Positions 31,930 to 43,034 of a stretch of 64,000 nt of DNA are shown piece after piece. The position numbers and the translations under genes were made by a program. Location: contig JAKSZU010000009.1 of NCBI GenBank assembly GCA_026018925.1, forward strand, positions 38,833,194 through 38,897,193. Reading direction: 5' to 3'. The notes beneath the pieces are model-generated. The model was given only the letters and a program-made list of their open reading frames with translations. It made no database searches and was not told the origin of the DNA. How positions within the stretch are numbered: the stretch's first letter is position 1; each line of letters opens with the position of its first letter. The DNA comes from Tupaia tana (Eukaryota; Chordata; Mammalia; Scandentia; Tupaiidae).

Positions 31930-32840
31930 ACAAGTTATGTATTACACATCTTTGGCTTATCTACATTTTTATCCATATGTTTATATGGCATAGTGCCCAC
32001 TCACAAATTATAACAAATTTATAGGGCACTGACTCTTTAGGAAATAAGGACCTAGATGGGTTATCTGGATAATAACATGAGTGTTGTTATCTTGCAAAAA
32101 TGTCACCTCTATGTGATAGCTCTCATTGATAGCTCATATATTCTTAATTACATCAGTTGTATGTCAATATCTATGTATGTAATCACTTATTATCAAGGGA
32201 AAAACACCTTGGGTATCATAATCTCTTTTTTGTACCTCTATCCAAAACTCTAGAAAGTGCTGGACTAAACAATGAAAGAAAAAAAAGAGTTGATATGTAA
32301 GAAATATTACTAACTTGAAGGAAAAATAAATACCATTTACAAGTTAAATGATAAAGGCAGAAGACAGGCACAAATAACACATGGTTTCCATACCCATTCT
32401 ACATTCTTCAGTTACTTTTCATTTGGAAGGACAAGAGAGGAATGACTGCCGATGAACCTGATATTTATATAATATATAAGAGCCTGGAACAAAGTATAGC
32501 AGGAACAGAAAAATTAAGATAAGCCTGCTTAATTATGAGGACAGGAATACAAAGGCTTGCCAACTTGACAATAATTTAGCATAAAAACATTAGCCTCTTT
32601 TTTCCCCTATATAGAGTAAATAGCATGACTTTGCCTCTCTCTGGAAAAATTAAAAGATTTGTCTGTCAGCAGCATTAATATAAAAACCATCTTATTCACC
32701 AATATGCAACCATCTACTCAGAGGATAGTGTAGTAAGGATACTAAATAAACAATTTTAGGCATGTAATATAACCAGATGCTCCCTAAAATGTTGTAAACA
32801 CATTTCTGATGTGATTCTCTTAAATAGACAATATCAAGAA
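31930..32840. other. No recognised feature
   Basis: AT-rich sequence with no coding frame beyond about 65 codons and no family that I recognise. Confidence 0.4.
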
Positions 32841-32844
32841 TGAT

Positions 32845-33950
32845 GTTAGCAAAATGGGAGACTAGAATTCAATTTGAACAACTATCCATGTGTGAAAATA
32901 CCTTCATAAGAGCTAAGAAATCCATATGAGAAATTACAATACCTGGACGGAACACAGAAATAAAGGTTGCATTGGACAGTGTAGGAAGGACAGTTTCATT
33001 ACCCATGCCACCCTTCCCCCAAGTGTTGAGATAATAGGATATTTACACACAGCATGGAGAAAGTTACTTTCCATATGAGGAAAGAATAATGATGTGAGCA
33101 CCCCATGTCATGCAGACCCCAGAACCAGGCTCACCCCAGGGAACTTTAGCATCAGGCTAGCCTCCTGTGTCTCTACACTCCAGGATGGCCCTTATGGACC
33201 AGGACTCTAGGCCTGAGCCAGCACCTGGCTGGCCCCCACTGCCCCAGTATCCAAAGAATTCCCTAGGATACCCAGGATACAGGCCTGCCTAAAAACAGGC
33301 AAGTTTCTGCAAACTCAGGATCCAGGCCTTCCGCAGTGCAAGGTTTAGGCTCCAGGCTGCCTACCCCAGCCCTAGGCTTCCAGCCAACACCCATGGATCC
33401 AGCCCACAGGACCACCCCAGTGCCAGTGGGCTCCAATGGACCCAGACTCCAAGTTGGCCTGTGCAGCCCACAGTGCCAGTTGACCCTCAAGGACATGGGA
33501 TCCAGAATCCTCTGAGGATTCAGGCTCCAGGCCTGTTCCCACCGACCCAGGATGCAAGTGCAACTTAGTGGATTTCTATAGCAGGCCAGCCTTAGGAGAC
33601 CCAGGATCCAGATCTGTCTCGAAAAACCCAGGTTCCAAGTACACAGGCACAGCTTTAGATGTCAGGCTTGTCTTTGTGGACCTAGGCACCAAGCCTGTCC
33701 ACTTTCTGGCCCAGAAACCAGTCCAGCCTACTTGAGAGCTCTAGCAACCCTTTACCTGCCAGCCCACTTGTCATCTCTGAACAGGCTGACAGGTAAAGGG
33801 TTTTTCTTACCAAAGCCAGTTTGTAAAGACTACAGAGGATGCCTACCAGGGGTACATAATTCATATGTACCAACACAAAGCAAGGATCTCAAATAATCAG
33901 GGAAACATGATACCACCAAGGAACAAAGGAAAGAACACTTCCAAACTCAT
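32845..33950 (+). mobile_element. L1M 5' UTR with degenerate short repeats
   Basis: AATTTGAACAACTATCCATG and AATACCTTCATAAGAGCTAAGAAA match the start of an L1M 5' UTR. A C/G-richer stretch (33110-33720) repeats loose units around CCAGGATCCAGGC/CCAGGCCTG. Then CATGATACCACCAAGGAACAAAGG marks the ORF1 approach. Confidence 0.6.
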
Positions 33951-34685
33951 TTCACAAGACCAGAATTACATTAATACTAGTCAGACAAGGATACTACAAG
34001 AAAAGAACATTACAGGTCAGTATCTCTGATGAATACAGGTGTAAAAATCCTTAATAAATGATTAGCAAACTAAGCAGTACATTAAAATGCTCATACCCTA
34101 TGATCAATCTGGATTATACCTGCGGTGCAATTTGGTTCAACATACTATGCAAATTAGTAAGGTGAGATATACCACGTTAGTAGAATGAAGGACCAATGGA
34201 ATGTAATAAAGAATCCAGAAACAAATTTGCACATTTTATGGTCAATTGTCTCTGTCAAAGATGCCAGAAATACACAATAGGTAAAGGACAGTCTCTTCAA
34301 TAAATGATGCTGGGACAATAGGATATTTATACACAGAAGACTAGAATTTAGATGCTCATGTTATGACATGCTGAAAAATTAAATAAAAAAGGATGGGCTT
34401 GTTGAAGTGCACTTTTAATCTCAGCAACTCAGGAGGATGATGCAGGAGGATCATGGGCTGTAGATTGGCCTGGGTAACATAGCAAGAACATATCTCAAAA
34501 AAGATCTAAGCATAGTGGAGCATACATGAAGACCCAGCCTGGAGGCTAAGGCAAAATAACAAGACTCTGTAACAAACAAACAGACAAACAAACAAAACAA
34601 CCCAAATCTCAGAACAGATTAAAGACTTCAGTGTCAGACTTGAAACTACAACTACTAGAAGAAATCATGGGGGAAAAGCTTCATT
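33950..34685 (+). mobile_element. L1M ORF2 remnants, same strand
   Basis: Broken coding homology includes GACAAGGATACTACAAGAAAAG, CATACCCTATGATCAATCTGG and GACTTGAAACTACAACTACTAGAAGAAATCATGGGGGAAAAGC, in the same order as in an intact ORF2. The pieces are separated by deletions and a 7SL SINE (34391-34600). No open frame remains. Confidence 0.7.
34391..34600 (+). repeat. 7SL-derived dimer-like SINE
   Basis: TTGAAGTGCACTTTTAATCTCAGC, AGGAGGATCATGGGC and GCCTGGGTAACATAGCAAGA form an Alu-like left unit. A second weaker unit follows (CATAGTGGAGCATACATGA, CCTGGAGGCTAAGGCAA). It ends in a CAAA-rich tail. Confidence 0.7.
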
Positions 34686-34845
34686 TTTTATTTTCATTTT
34701 TAATTTACATTTAACTAATATACATCTACAGAGTACAACATATTTTTCACCAGCATGAATATAGTGCATATTAGTCAAGTCAAAGACATTACCATATACA
34801 TTATCTTCAGCAGACAACTTTTCATTTTTGTGTGCAGTCCCTTGC
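34686..34845 (-). mobile_element. LINE-type 3' end fragment
   Basis: T-rich start, then CAGAGTACAACATATTTTTCACC and AGACATTACCATATACATTATC in the style of the LINE/HAL1 3' ends in this window. Confidence 0.45.
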
Positions 34846-34849
34846 CCTT

Positions 34850-34979
34850 CATTCTCTCAGGATTTTGGTCATACATACACATGTGTGGTGTAATTTTCAA
34901 GCTGCCAGGTTCAGTACATGAACATTGGTTGCCCGTGTAGGAATTCAGTGTCTTAACTACTGCACCACCTGCTGGCCCC
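34850..34979 (-). repeat. SINE fragment (head half of long form)
   Basis: TCTCAGGATTTTGGTCATACATAC to CACCACCTGCTGGCCCC. The CT-rich tail half is missing. Confidence 0.75.
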
Positions 34980-36205
34980 TCTGCTTGAATCTTTCTTATT
35001 TCCTTTCTTCTTGTATTCCCCTTCCACCCCCCAGTTCCCTGAGATGTGTCCTTAGATTTTCTATTTGCCACCTTTCTGGGTTTTTTTCCCCCCTCCTGGA
35101 CACTAGTTGCTATGAACTTCCCTCTTATGTCTACTTCTGGTGTGTTCCATAAGGTATGGAAACTCATGTTTCCATATCATGGAATCATTGGTTTCAAGGA
35201 ATCTTTTGATGTCAGTCTTAATTTCTTCAGTAATTGTGAAGCCATTCAGGAGCAGGTTGTTTTCTTTCCATGTGTTTCTGTGTTTTCAAGGGTTCTTTCT
35301 GCAGTTTGTTTCAAGTTTGGTTCCACTGTGGTCAGAAAAGATGCTGGTTATAGTTTCTATACATTCGAATTTATAAAGGCTTGTTTTATGCCCTATCAAG
35401 TGGTCAATCTTCAAAAACATTCCATGGGTGTGAGAAAATTGTTGCAGTCTCTCTCTCCCTTTATACCTAATAGTCTTTGACATATTTAGGTGCCCCAGTG
35501 TTGGGTGCATAGGTATTTGTTTTATCTTCTTAGTGAACTAGCCCTTTTAGCACTATATAGTGTCCTTCTTTGTCTCTTACAGCTTCTGTTTTGAAGTCTA
35601 TTTTGTCTGATAACAGTATAAGGACTCCAGGCCTTTTTGTTTTCAATTTGCATGGATTATCTTTTCCTAGCCCTTTGCTCTCAGTCTATTTATGTCTTTG
35701 TCTTTATCAGTGAAGTGTGTTTCTTGTAAGCAGCATATACAGGGATCCTTTTTATTTTTTCATTCAGACAGTCTGTGTGTGTGTGTGTTTTCCTCCAGAG
35801 AGATTTTTGCTATAGGGTGCGAGTTTTCACCAGAGAGATAGATAGAAAGAGACAGAAAGCGAGAAATCACCACCCCAGGAGGGATGGCCACACCACAGTC
35901 CCTTCTCCTCCATTCTCCTTTCAGAATTTTAGGCATGCGCACACATGCATCTCGCGTGAGTTTTAAGCCACCCTGTCTGGGATTCAAACCATGGTCAACT
36001 ATGTGGGAGTCCAGCAATGTAACTGCTATTTGCTGGTCCCGATCTGTGTATTTTAACGGGAGAATTTAATCAGTTAACAATCAACACTATTATTGATACT
36101 TGCGGGCTTTTCCCTGCCATTTTGTTAACCATTTTCTTGGGTTTTTGTTCTCCTACTTCTGTTTGTTTCTCTTTAGTTTTCCTGGTATACTACTTCATTC
36201 AGTAC
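34980..36205 (-). mobile_element. LINE-1 ORF2 5'-part fragment
   Basis: Parallel to 27600-28720 of the full LINE-1 (for example GCCATTCAGGAGCAGGTTGTT and TTCTTTGTCTCTTACAG). It covers the endonuclease and early RT region and the ORF1/ORF2 junction, with frameshifts, and is interrupted by a SINE at 35780-36039. It is diverged from the 24-30 kb copy, so it belongs to an older subfamily. Confidence 0.85.
35780..36039 (-). repeat. tRNA-derived SINE (long form) inside LINE-1
   Basis: TG run, CCAGAGAGATTTTTGCTATAGGGTGCG, CACCACCCCAGGAGGG and a head ending TATTTGCTGGTCCC. LINE-1 sequence resumes right after it. Confidence 0.9.
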
Positions 36206-36207
36206 TT

Positions 36208-36470
36208 CTTTTTTTTGGAGAGGTTTTCGCTATAGGGTGTGCGCGCTCGCCAGACAGACAGAGAGAGACAGAGAGACAGAAAGCAAGAAATCACACCCCA
36301 GGGGGCATGGTCACGCCACAATCCCTTCTCCTCCATTCTCCTCTCAGGATCTTGGGCACACACGCACACGCGCCCGGCGTGAGTTTTAAGCCACCGGGTC
36401 CAGGACGCGAACCACGGTCCACTACGTGGGAGTCCAGCAACATAGCCATTACGCTAACTGCTGGTTCCCA
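36208..36470 (-). repeat. Fairly young CpG-rich SINE
   Basis: TTGGAGAGGTTTTCGCTATAGGGTGTGCGCGCTCGCC, CACACGCGCCCGGCGTGAG and head ACGCTAACTGCTGGTTCCC. Its B-box-like element reads GGTTCGCGTCC on the element strand, the lineage leading to the youngest copies. No clear target duplication was found. Confidence 0.92.
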
Positions 36471-36496
36471 CTGGATAAGATTTCTATCTAGGCCTT

Positions 36497-37021
36497 TGTA
36501 ACCGGCAATCTGCTGCCACCCTGGCCTGAGGCTGAAGTTCTCAAGCTGGCCTGGGACTGAAGTCATCAAGCCGGCCTAGGGCTGAAGTTATCAAGCTGGT
36601 CTGGGGCTGAAGTTATCAAGCTTACTGAAAGCCCCCTCATTCAAAAGACCCTTCCTGGTAATCAAGATCTAAGAAGAAAATGCACCGGACAGATGGACTC
36701 TCTCTTCCTGAGGACTGTGACTGTTTATACCTGATCAAACAAAACAGACATCATGTTTTATGATTATTGTTCCCATATTTTAAATACCTCATTTCTTTAA
36801 AATCTTTTACTTCCCCCATCCCTCCTACTCCTGTAAACATCCCTCAATAAAAATGTATGTCTCCTAGCCATAGATGCTGCAGTCTTGAGCTTGCTCTGAC
36901 TGTAGTTGGCTGAGAACATGCTAAACAGCATAGAGGTCTCTGCCTGATTTCTTCTAGCCTGCGTCGCCTTCTGTCAAGTCTCAACCCACCCTGGCTGGAG
37001 CAGGTCTCAGGCATGACAGCA
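36497..37021 (+). mobile_element. Solo LTR (probable ERV1/gammaretrovirus-like) with four 25-bp repeats
   Basis: Candidate TG...CA ends (TGTAACCGGC to GACAGCA). Four tandem 25-bp units lie at 36521-36545, 36546-36570, 36571-36595 and 36596-36620 (core GGCTGAAGTTATCAAG), in the place of a U3 enhancer. AATAAA at 36846-36851 precedes a GTAGTTGGCTGAGAAC..CACCCTGGCTGGAGCAGG end like R-U5. No viral gene is adjacent. Boundaries are approximate. Confidence 0.6.
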
Positions 37022-37139
37022 TACAGCAGAGTTTCTAATACAAAACAGACATCATATGAATGTAAAGTTTATTTCCCTCTTATGAAATTGCCTACAATTT
37101 TATGCTAGGCAAATTTATTTATTAATTATAATTTTTTCC

Positions 37140-37194
37140 TTTTTTAAGAGTTATTTTATTTAACTTTATTTATTTATTTTAATTTGACTGGGGC

Positions 37195-37247
<53 letters not shown>

Positions 37248-37321
37248 CAAACCTCCAGGTCCAGGACTCAAACTGTGGTCAGCCATGTGGAAGTCCAGCA
37301 TCCTTAACCACCATGCCACCT
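37140..37321 (-). repeat. Short-form SINE with expanded GA tract
   Basis: TTTATTTTAATTTGACTGGGGCG, a pure GA run (about 37197-37242), then CCAGGTCCAGGACTCAAACTGTGGTC and a head ending CATGCCACCTG. Confidence 0.85.
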
Positions 37322-37324
37322 GAA

Positions 37325-38015
37325 ATCACCAACAATTATAATTTTTAATACAACTTTTAAAAAGTTTAACTGCTTTGTCTATTTACTTGTAACTATGCAT
37401 AAATATTACTATTCTAAAAAGAACATGAAGGAATAATGTCTAAAATAACACAGAACTCCTTAAAAATTTATTAAAAAAGAGATAACACTAGACAAGGAAA
37501 AAAAACAATGAACATGAACAAACAATTCAAAGAAAACACATAGTTATCACAGACATAAAAATTACTTAGTGTATAAAAGAACTAAGAAAACATAAATTAG
37601 AATGACAGATATGTTTTGCCTATAGAGTAAGAAAAGTTTTATAGAACTCATTTTAGGAAGGATGTCAGAAGCAAAAACAAAAAAACAAATCTAACTGACT
37701 CTATATATTGTGAGGGGAGTAAAAACTGGTACAGCCAGTACCTATTTTGTAGCGGAGGGCAATTTTGCTATATCTCTCACATTATAAAATACATAAACAC
37801 CGTCACTAAGAAAGTTCTTTTCTACAAGAGCAAACATTAGAAGTGACTACAAGTTTAGTTAAAGAATATTAACTAAATAAGATTTTTTAAAAGGCACATA
37901 AAAGCTAGTGCCAATCCAAATCTCATTCTTTTTAAAAAATGATTATTAAACCCTTTTTTTAGTATAAATTTTGGTCCTCTAAGAGGTAAAATTTTTTAAA
38001 GGATTTTTAAATTTA
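37325..38015. other. No recognised feature
   Basis: AT-rich sequence with no coding frame and no repeat that I recognise. Confidence 0.4.
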
Positions 38016-38019
38016 ACAT

Positions 38020-38174
38020 TCATTTATTTATTTATTTTAATTTGACCAGAGAGGGACAGAATGAGAGTGAGAGAGAGAGAAAGTGAAAAAGCAAGCCTCT
38101 AGGTCTGGGACTTGAACATCGGTCAGTCATGTGGGAGTCCAGCACCCTTAACCACCATGCCACCTGCTGGCCTG
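38020..38174 (-). repeat. Short-form tRNA-derived SINE
   Basis: TTTATTTTAATTTGACCAGAGAGG, a GA block, CTAGGTCTGGGACTTGAAC and a head ending CACCTGCTGGCC. Confidence 0.85.
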
Positions 38175-38179
38175 TCCCA

Positions 38180-38392
38180 AAATCTTAAGTGATTATATAT
38201 GATACATATATTTCTATAATAAAATTGATAAAGATATTAAAACCTCCATAAATAAATTAGGATTAAGTATAAAAAAATCCTTTTACTAGTGAATAACAGC
38301 ATTGTATTTAGTGGAAAAAAATTCTCTTGTATGAATTTAACAATCTCACTGATTTCCTCCCAAGATAACAAACGGTAGCATCTGTGTTGGTT
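38180..38392. other. No recognised feature
   Basis: Short AT-rich interval between a SINE and an LTR. Confidence 0.4.
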
Positions 38393-39039
38393 AAATTTTG
38401 GATGTCCACTTGACTTCGTTGAAGGATACCCAAATACTGGTAAAACATTGTCTCTAAAGTGTGTCTAAACATTATTTCTAAGTGTATCTCTAAGAATGAT
38501 TCCAGATAAGATTGGCATATGAGTCGGTGAGCTCAGAAAGATCTGCCTTCCATGTAGGTGGGCACAATCCTATTAACTGTGAATACAGGAGGGAAAAATG
38601 GAGGAAGTGGTGTTGTTTCTTCTAACTCCCTCACTTCCTTCCAGATTGTGCTGTGTGTTCCATACCTACATATGGCCTCCTCAACGCTACTCCACCTCTT
38701 CATCCTTAGCAGTATTTGTTCCTGCCAGCTCCTGGCTTCTATGCCCTGACAGCCAGACAGACTTCAAGTCTTTTAACCTTTGGACTCTGGACTTACACCA
38801 GCTGCCACCTGAGGTGACTGGAACCTGTGGACTCCCAAGGCCCCCCTATAGGGCTCAGACCGAAAGTGCACTAGTTTCCCAACTTCCAAGTCTTTCAGCT
38901 ATTTCTCCAGCCTGGAGACATCTTATTGCAGGACTTCTCTGCCTTGTGATGATGTGAGATGATTCTTATAGTAAGTTTCTTTTTTTATACATATACTTAC
39001 CTTGTGGTTTTGTTTCTCTGAAGAACTCCGACTAATACA
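38393..39039 (+). mobile_element. Solo LTR, ERVL-like
   Basis: Begins TGTGTTGGTTAAATTTTGGATGTCCACTTGACT and ends CTCTGAAGAACTCCGACTAATACA, the ends of a common mammalian ERVL-class LTR. The middle has ACCTTTGGACTCTGGACTTACACCAGC. It is about 650 bp with no internal region. Confidence 0.7.
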
Positions 39040-39125
39040 ATACTCAAAATAAATAAATAAATTTTAAAAACCTGGTAAACTAACATTGCCTTGGTAGTCT
39101 TACAGGGAAGCATCAAATAATTCTT

Positions 39126-39329
39126 TTTTAAAAAAATTGAGATTTATTTATTTACATTCATTCACTGTACATCATTACAACATACAAAATGAGATTTTCC
39201 ATCCAGAGTACACTGTATATTGGCTCAATTAAGTACATCAACATACATGTTATTGTCAACAAATAATTTTCCATTTCTTGTTTTCTGTATGTTTTGCTAT
39301 TTTTTCCCCATCCTTGATTTCCTATCTCT
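39126..39329 (-). mobile_element. HAL1-type 3' end only, 16-bp target duplication
   Basis: GCATCAAATAATTCTT at 39110-39125 recurs at 39330-39345. The 204-bp insert matches the terminal 3' module of the HAL1 at 10716-12381 (CATCCAGAGTACACTGTATATTGGCTCAAT on the plus strand here). It is a severely 5'-truncated insertion. Confidence 0.9.
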
Positions 39330-39349
39330 GCATCAAATAATTCTTATAG

Positions 39350-40130
39350 ATCGCCAAAATCTGTTTTTGAAATTTAGAGACACTCCCAGCAAAATGTTGT
39401 ATTTTTATAATCTATATTATTTATTAAAGATCAACTCATATTACCAAAATTAAATGAGACAAAATTAACACTGGGGATATTAGAACACTGAAATTTCAAT
39501 CCATCTTAAATCAAAGAGTTAAAAAATTAACACAAATACAATTCAATTAAACATTCAGTTTCTTATGCTTTATTTCACAGTATGTGTTTATCTCTGTTGG
39601 ACTTCCATTGTAGGGTTTCAGAGTTAGTTTTGTCTACTAGAACATGATACTTACCTAGAAGTCACTATGCAAATGACAGAAGATAGAAATGTGATTAAAC
39701 AAAGATCAATCATTTCTCAGGGCCACAGTTCTAAATAGCAAAGAGTCCTAGGATAGATTTCACTATTTTTATTCTGTAAATATTTTCCAGTTAACCTAGT
39801 ATTTGAAAAGATGGAGATGATAATGGAAAAAAGTAAATCATAAACAAACCTAGTTTTAGCCCAACTCTGCTTTCTGAGTAGTTCCCTGGTAAATGGGATT
39901 TTAGGAATAGTGATATCTAAAGAGAATTATGAGGAAATTTCATTGCCTTTTTTGAGTCAAAATCTCCCATCCCCCTAGACTTTGATCAAATTTTAGAATA
40001 GTAATATTCATCTTTAATGTCTTCAACAGTGTTCTAATGCCTCCTGTGCATTTCTATACCATGTTCATTGTCTTGCTTCTTGTACTGTAATGTCCAGTCT
40101 GTCACTCTCTCCTACCTTACATGTCACTGA
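39350..40130. other. No recognised feature
   Basis: AT-rich sequence. No coding frame and no repeat family that I recognise. Confidence 0.4.
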
Positions 40131-40134
40131 GATG

Positions 40135-40135
<1 letters not shown>

Positions 40136-40178
<43 letters not shown>

Positions 40179-40215
40179 GTATATACACACACACACACAC
40201 ACACATATATATGTG

Positions 40216-40246
<31 letters not shown>

Positions 40247-40256
40247 TTATATATAT
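40136..40256. repeat. Compound (TA)n(CA)n microsatellite
   Basis: Alternating purine-pyrimidine blocks: (TA)n 40136-40170, (AC)n about 40186-40204, TATATATGTGTATATATAT, then (AC)n about 40229-40246. It is fully alternating over most of its length. Confidence 0.9.
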
Positions 40257-40505
40257 TATTGAGAGAGATATTTTCTGTAGAGTGTGTGCACTCATCAGAG
40301 AGACAGAGAGACAGAAAACAAGAACTCACCCCTCCCAGGGAGGATGGACATGCTGCAATTCCTTCTCCTCCATTCGCCTCTCATGATTTTAGGGATGCAT
40401 GCAACACTCGTCCAACATGAGTTTTAAGCAACCGGGTCCAGGACTTGAACCATGGTTGACTACATGGGAGTCCAATGACATAACCATTATGGCATACTGG
40501 TACCA
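40257..40505 (-). repeat. tRNA-derived SINE (long form)
   Basis: GAGAGAGATATTTTCTGTAGAGTGTGTGC, CACCCCTCCCAGGGAGG and CTCTCATGATTTTAGGG to a head ending GGCATACTGGTACC. The adjoining microsatellite sits at its A-rich tail side. Confidence 0.85.
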
Positions 40506-40524
40506 CAGATGCAATATTTTCTTT

Positions 40525-40799
40525 CTTTCTTTTTTTTTTTTTTTTTTTTTGAGAGGTTTTTCGCTATAGGGCACGTGTGCTCGCCAGACAGAGAGAGACA
40601 GAGAGACAGAAAGCGAGAAATCACTCCCCCAGGGGGGATGGTCATGACGCAATCCCTTCTCCTCTATTCTCCTCTCAGGATCTTGGGCACGCACGCACAC
40701 ACGACCGGCATGAGTTTTAAGCCACCGGGTCCAGGACGCGAACCGCGGTAGACTACGTGGGAGTCCAGCGACATAGCCATTATGCTAACTGCTGGTTCC
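40525..40799 (-). repeat. Young CpG-rich SINE, 13-bp target duplication
   Basis: CAATATTTTCTTT at 40512-40524 recurs at 40800-40812. Long T run, TTTTCGCTATAGGGCACGTG and head GCTAACTGCTGGTTCC. It inserted directly next to the older SINE. Confidence 0.93.
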
Positions 40800-40812
40800 C
40801 AATATTTTCTTT

Positions 40813-41275
40813 AAAAAAGTGAAAGGTAAACAAAAATCCTTGTTGATAACTAATGTGCTGAGGACTTGACGTATTCTTAAAAATACAAAGGAAAAGGCAA
40901 AGGGTAACTTGAAAGCTCTAATTGTTATAATTTATAATTATAATTTTGTACACTGCAGATACAGAATTCTGTGCCCACCAAATAAACCACAGAGGTAATT
41001 AAATGCCTGTATGCACAGAAGTGTCCCTTGAGTTATTATAAGTTTAGTTGTGTTTCCATTTTACAAAATTTATTGTGATATTCTTGGTAATTTAAATTTC
41101 TGTATAGAATTGAGAGTAAGCTTATCAATTGGTACAAAAATTTCTTCTACAGTTAGAGGTTAAGATTGTCATGCTTTTTTTCCAAGAAACATTTTGGTCA
41201 AATGGGTTCTGATCTCATCTACTCTCATGCTCTCATATCACTGACACATCTGTTACTTCTAAACTTGTATTTTCT
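40813..41275. other. No recognised feature
   Basis: AT-rich sequence. No coding frame or repeat that I recognise. Confidence 0.4.
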
Positions 41276-41527
41276 CTTTTTTCCCCCAATTTCCGGGGGA
41301 CACATGCACTCGCCAGAGAAAGAGAGAGAGGGTGAAAACACCCCCCCCCCAATGGTGCGTGGTTAAGCCATAATCCCTTGTCCTCCATTTTTCCATCCCG
41401 TTGAAATTTTGAGGCACACATGCACACATGCCCAGCATGTTTTTCAAGATGCTGGGGCTGAGATTACAATCACACAGTTAGCCATGTGGGATCCAGCTCC
41501 TTTAACCATTATGCCGTGGAGCCAGCC
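41276..41527 (-). repeat. Older tRNA-derived SINE
   Basis: CCGGGGGACACATGCACTCGCC, a GA block, CACCCCCCCCCC and a head ending TATGCCGTGGAGCCAGCCCC. Confidence 0.85.
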
Positions 41528-42180
41528 CCTATATTTTTATTTCCAAATAAGTTCTTTCATGCAATAATTTACTTTTTTGTCTATAACCCCCAATTGACTA
41601 TGACTATTTTACAGACAAAATGAGTTATTTGTCTATTGCCAGCATCTAACTCTGCCTGAATTATAGCAGATAGGTAAGTTTGCTAAATGAATGAATTAGT
41701 CAAAAGCTTAGTCAGTGGGTTGGGCAACTGAGGATGCAGTGAAAGGGGGCAGGGGAAAGGACGGAAGAAACCAGAAAAAGACAAAAATGAAAAGTAGGTT
41801 TAAACTAATGCCAAAAATTCAACTTTCCAGTATTTGTCCAAAGATTGATCCTGGGAGAGAGAAGAGAGCTAGCTTGAAAAAAATATGTAGCTTTCCAGCT
41901 ACTATCTTTAGTTAAACGGATCTAACAACTAAGTCTCTGAACCCATGTCACTCTGGCATCTACCATCCCTTTAGATTTTCAAAGTTAGCTTTTAGTGTCT
42001 CATTATTCCCACTTTGCCTTCATGTTGGATGCCTGCCTTCCAGCAAAAAGTGGAGTTGTGAGTTTGGTTGCATATGCTCAAATGTTAGTTATACTGAAAA
42101 TAAAATAAAATACTTAAAATACAGTTCATATTTAATGCCGCTTTACTTTTATTTAAACATTTTTTTAAAAGAGGTGACAC
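41528..42180. other. No recognised feature
   Basis: A 66-codon plus frame (41715-41915) shows only lysine-rich low-complexity sequence. Nothing else was recognised. Confidence 0.4.
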
Positions 42181-42184
42181 AGAG

Positions 42185-42440
42185 GCACAGTCCCATGGTG
42201 CAGTGGTTAAATGCTGAGCATTGACAACCAGATCCAACTTGGGTGACAGTGGTTTGAACCCTGGCAACAGAGGCTTGAAAAACTCCTGAGGGTAAGGAGA
42301 AATGGAGGAAAAAGGATTGCAGTATGATATGCCCCATTGAGGAGCAGTTCTTTCTCTTTCTCTTGTTTTCTCTCTCTCTGTTTCTCTCTCCCCCCAATTC
42401 CCACCCTGCAAGCAAATGTCTCATCTGGAAATCAAGAAAA
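42185..42440 (+). repeat. Diverged tRNA-derived SINE
   Basis: Head GCACAGTCCCATGGTGCAGTGGTTAAATG, B-box-like GGTTTGAACCC, GAGAAATGGAGGAAAAAGGATTGC and a CT-rich tail. It is older than the CpG-rich copies. Confidence 0.7.
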
Positions 42441-42639
42441 AAGCCATTTTAAAAAGAGAGATAGCATAGATTATTTAACAACTTATTACACAAAAGTGAC
42501 ATCTATGTGAAAAGAAGATTTACATGTAGCTTATCTACATTCTGCTTAACTAAATCTCAGCTTTCTTTGTTCTTTTAAACTTCTATATATTCTTAAATAC
42601 TTAAAATAATTCTCATAATACTTGAAATACATTTGTGTG

Positions 42640-42805
42640 CATAGAGACAGGCAGAGGTATAGCAGTAACACATATGGACCCACATGGAAATAGTTCTGGG
42701 TTCGTGATCCAGGCTACTTGAGATTGGGGATGGATCATGGGCATGAGGACCCTATTGTGTATGTCTGTCTCTCTCACGTAAGAAATAAATAAATAAAATT
42801 TAAAA
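42640..42805 (+). repeat. Chimeric tRNA-type SINE with CT tail
   Basis: GAGGTATAGCAGTAACACATATGG, B-box-like GGGTTCGTGATCC, GATTGGGGATGGATCATGGGC and a CTGTCTCTCTCACG tail with AAATAAATAAATAAAA. Related to the copies near 48585 and 58885. Confidence 0.55.
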
Positions 42806-42824
42806 TATTTGATTGAATGTTTAA

Positions 42825-43030
42825 AAAATAATGATAATAATAATAGTAATCTGGAAAAAATGATGAAAAGCTATTTGATGATGATGATGTGGATAGTAAT
42901 GTCTTTGTCTTGACTGATATGCAAGGTATTTCTTCTGGAAAAAGAAATGTAATACACTGTAAAGATATATGTGAGTCAATGTAATATAAACAAGATTATG
43001 ATAATAAAAATATATATAAATAAACTTGAA
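42825..43030 (+). mobile_element. 5'-truncated LINE-1 3' end
   Basis: AGTAATGTCTTTGTCTTGACTGATATGCAAGG and AATACACTGTAAAGATATATGTG are the plus-strand counterpart of the 3' UTR at 24360-24530. It ends in an ATAAAAATATATATAAATAAA tail. Confidence 0.85.
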
Positions 43031-43034
43031 TGTA

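Noticed and set aside
38598..38957. 119-codon plus frame
   Set aside because: Falls wholly inside the ERVL-like solo LTR, which does not encode protein.
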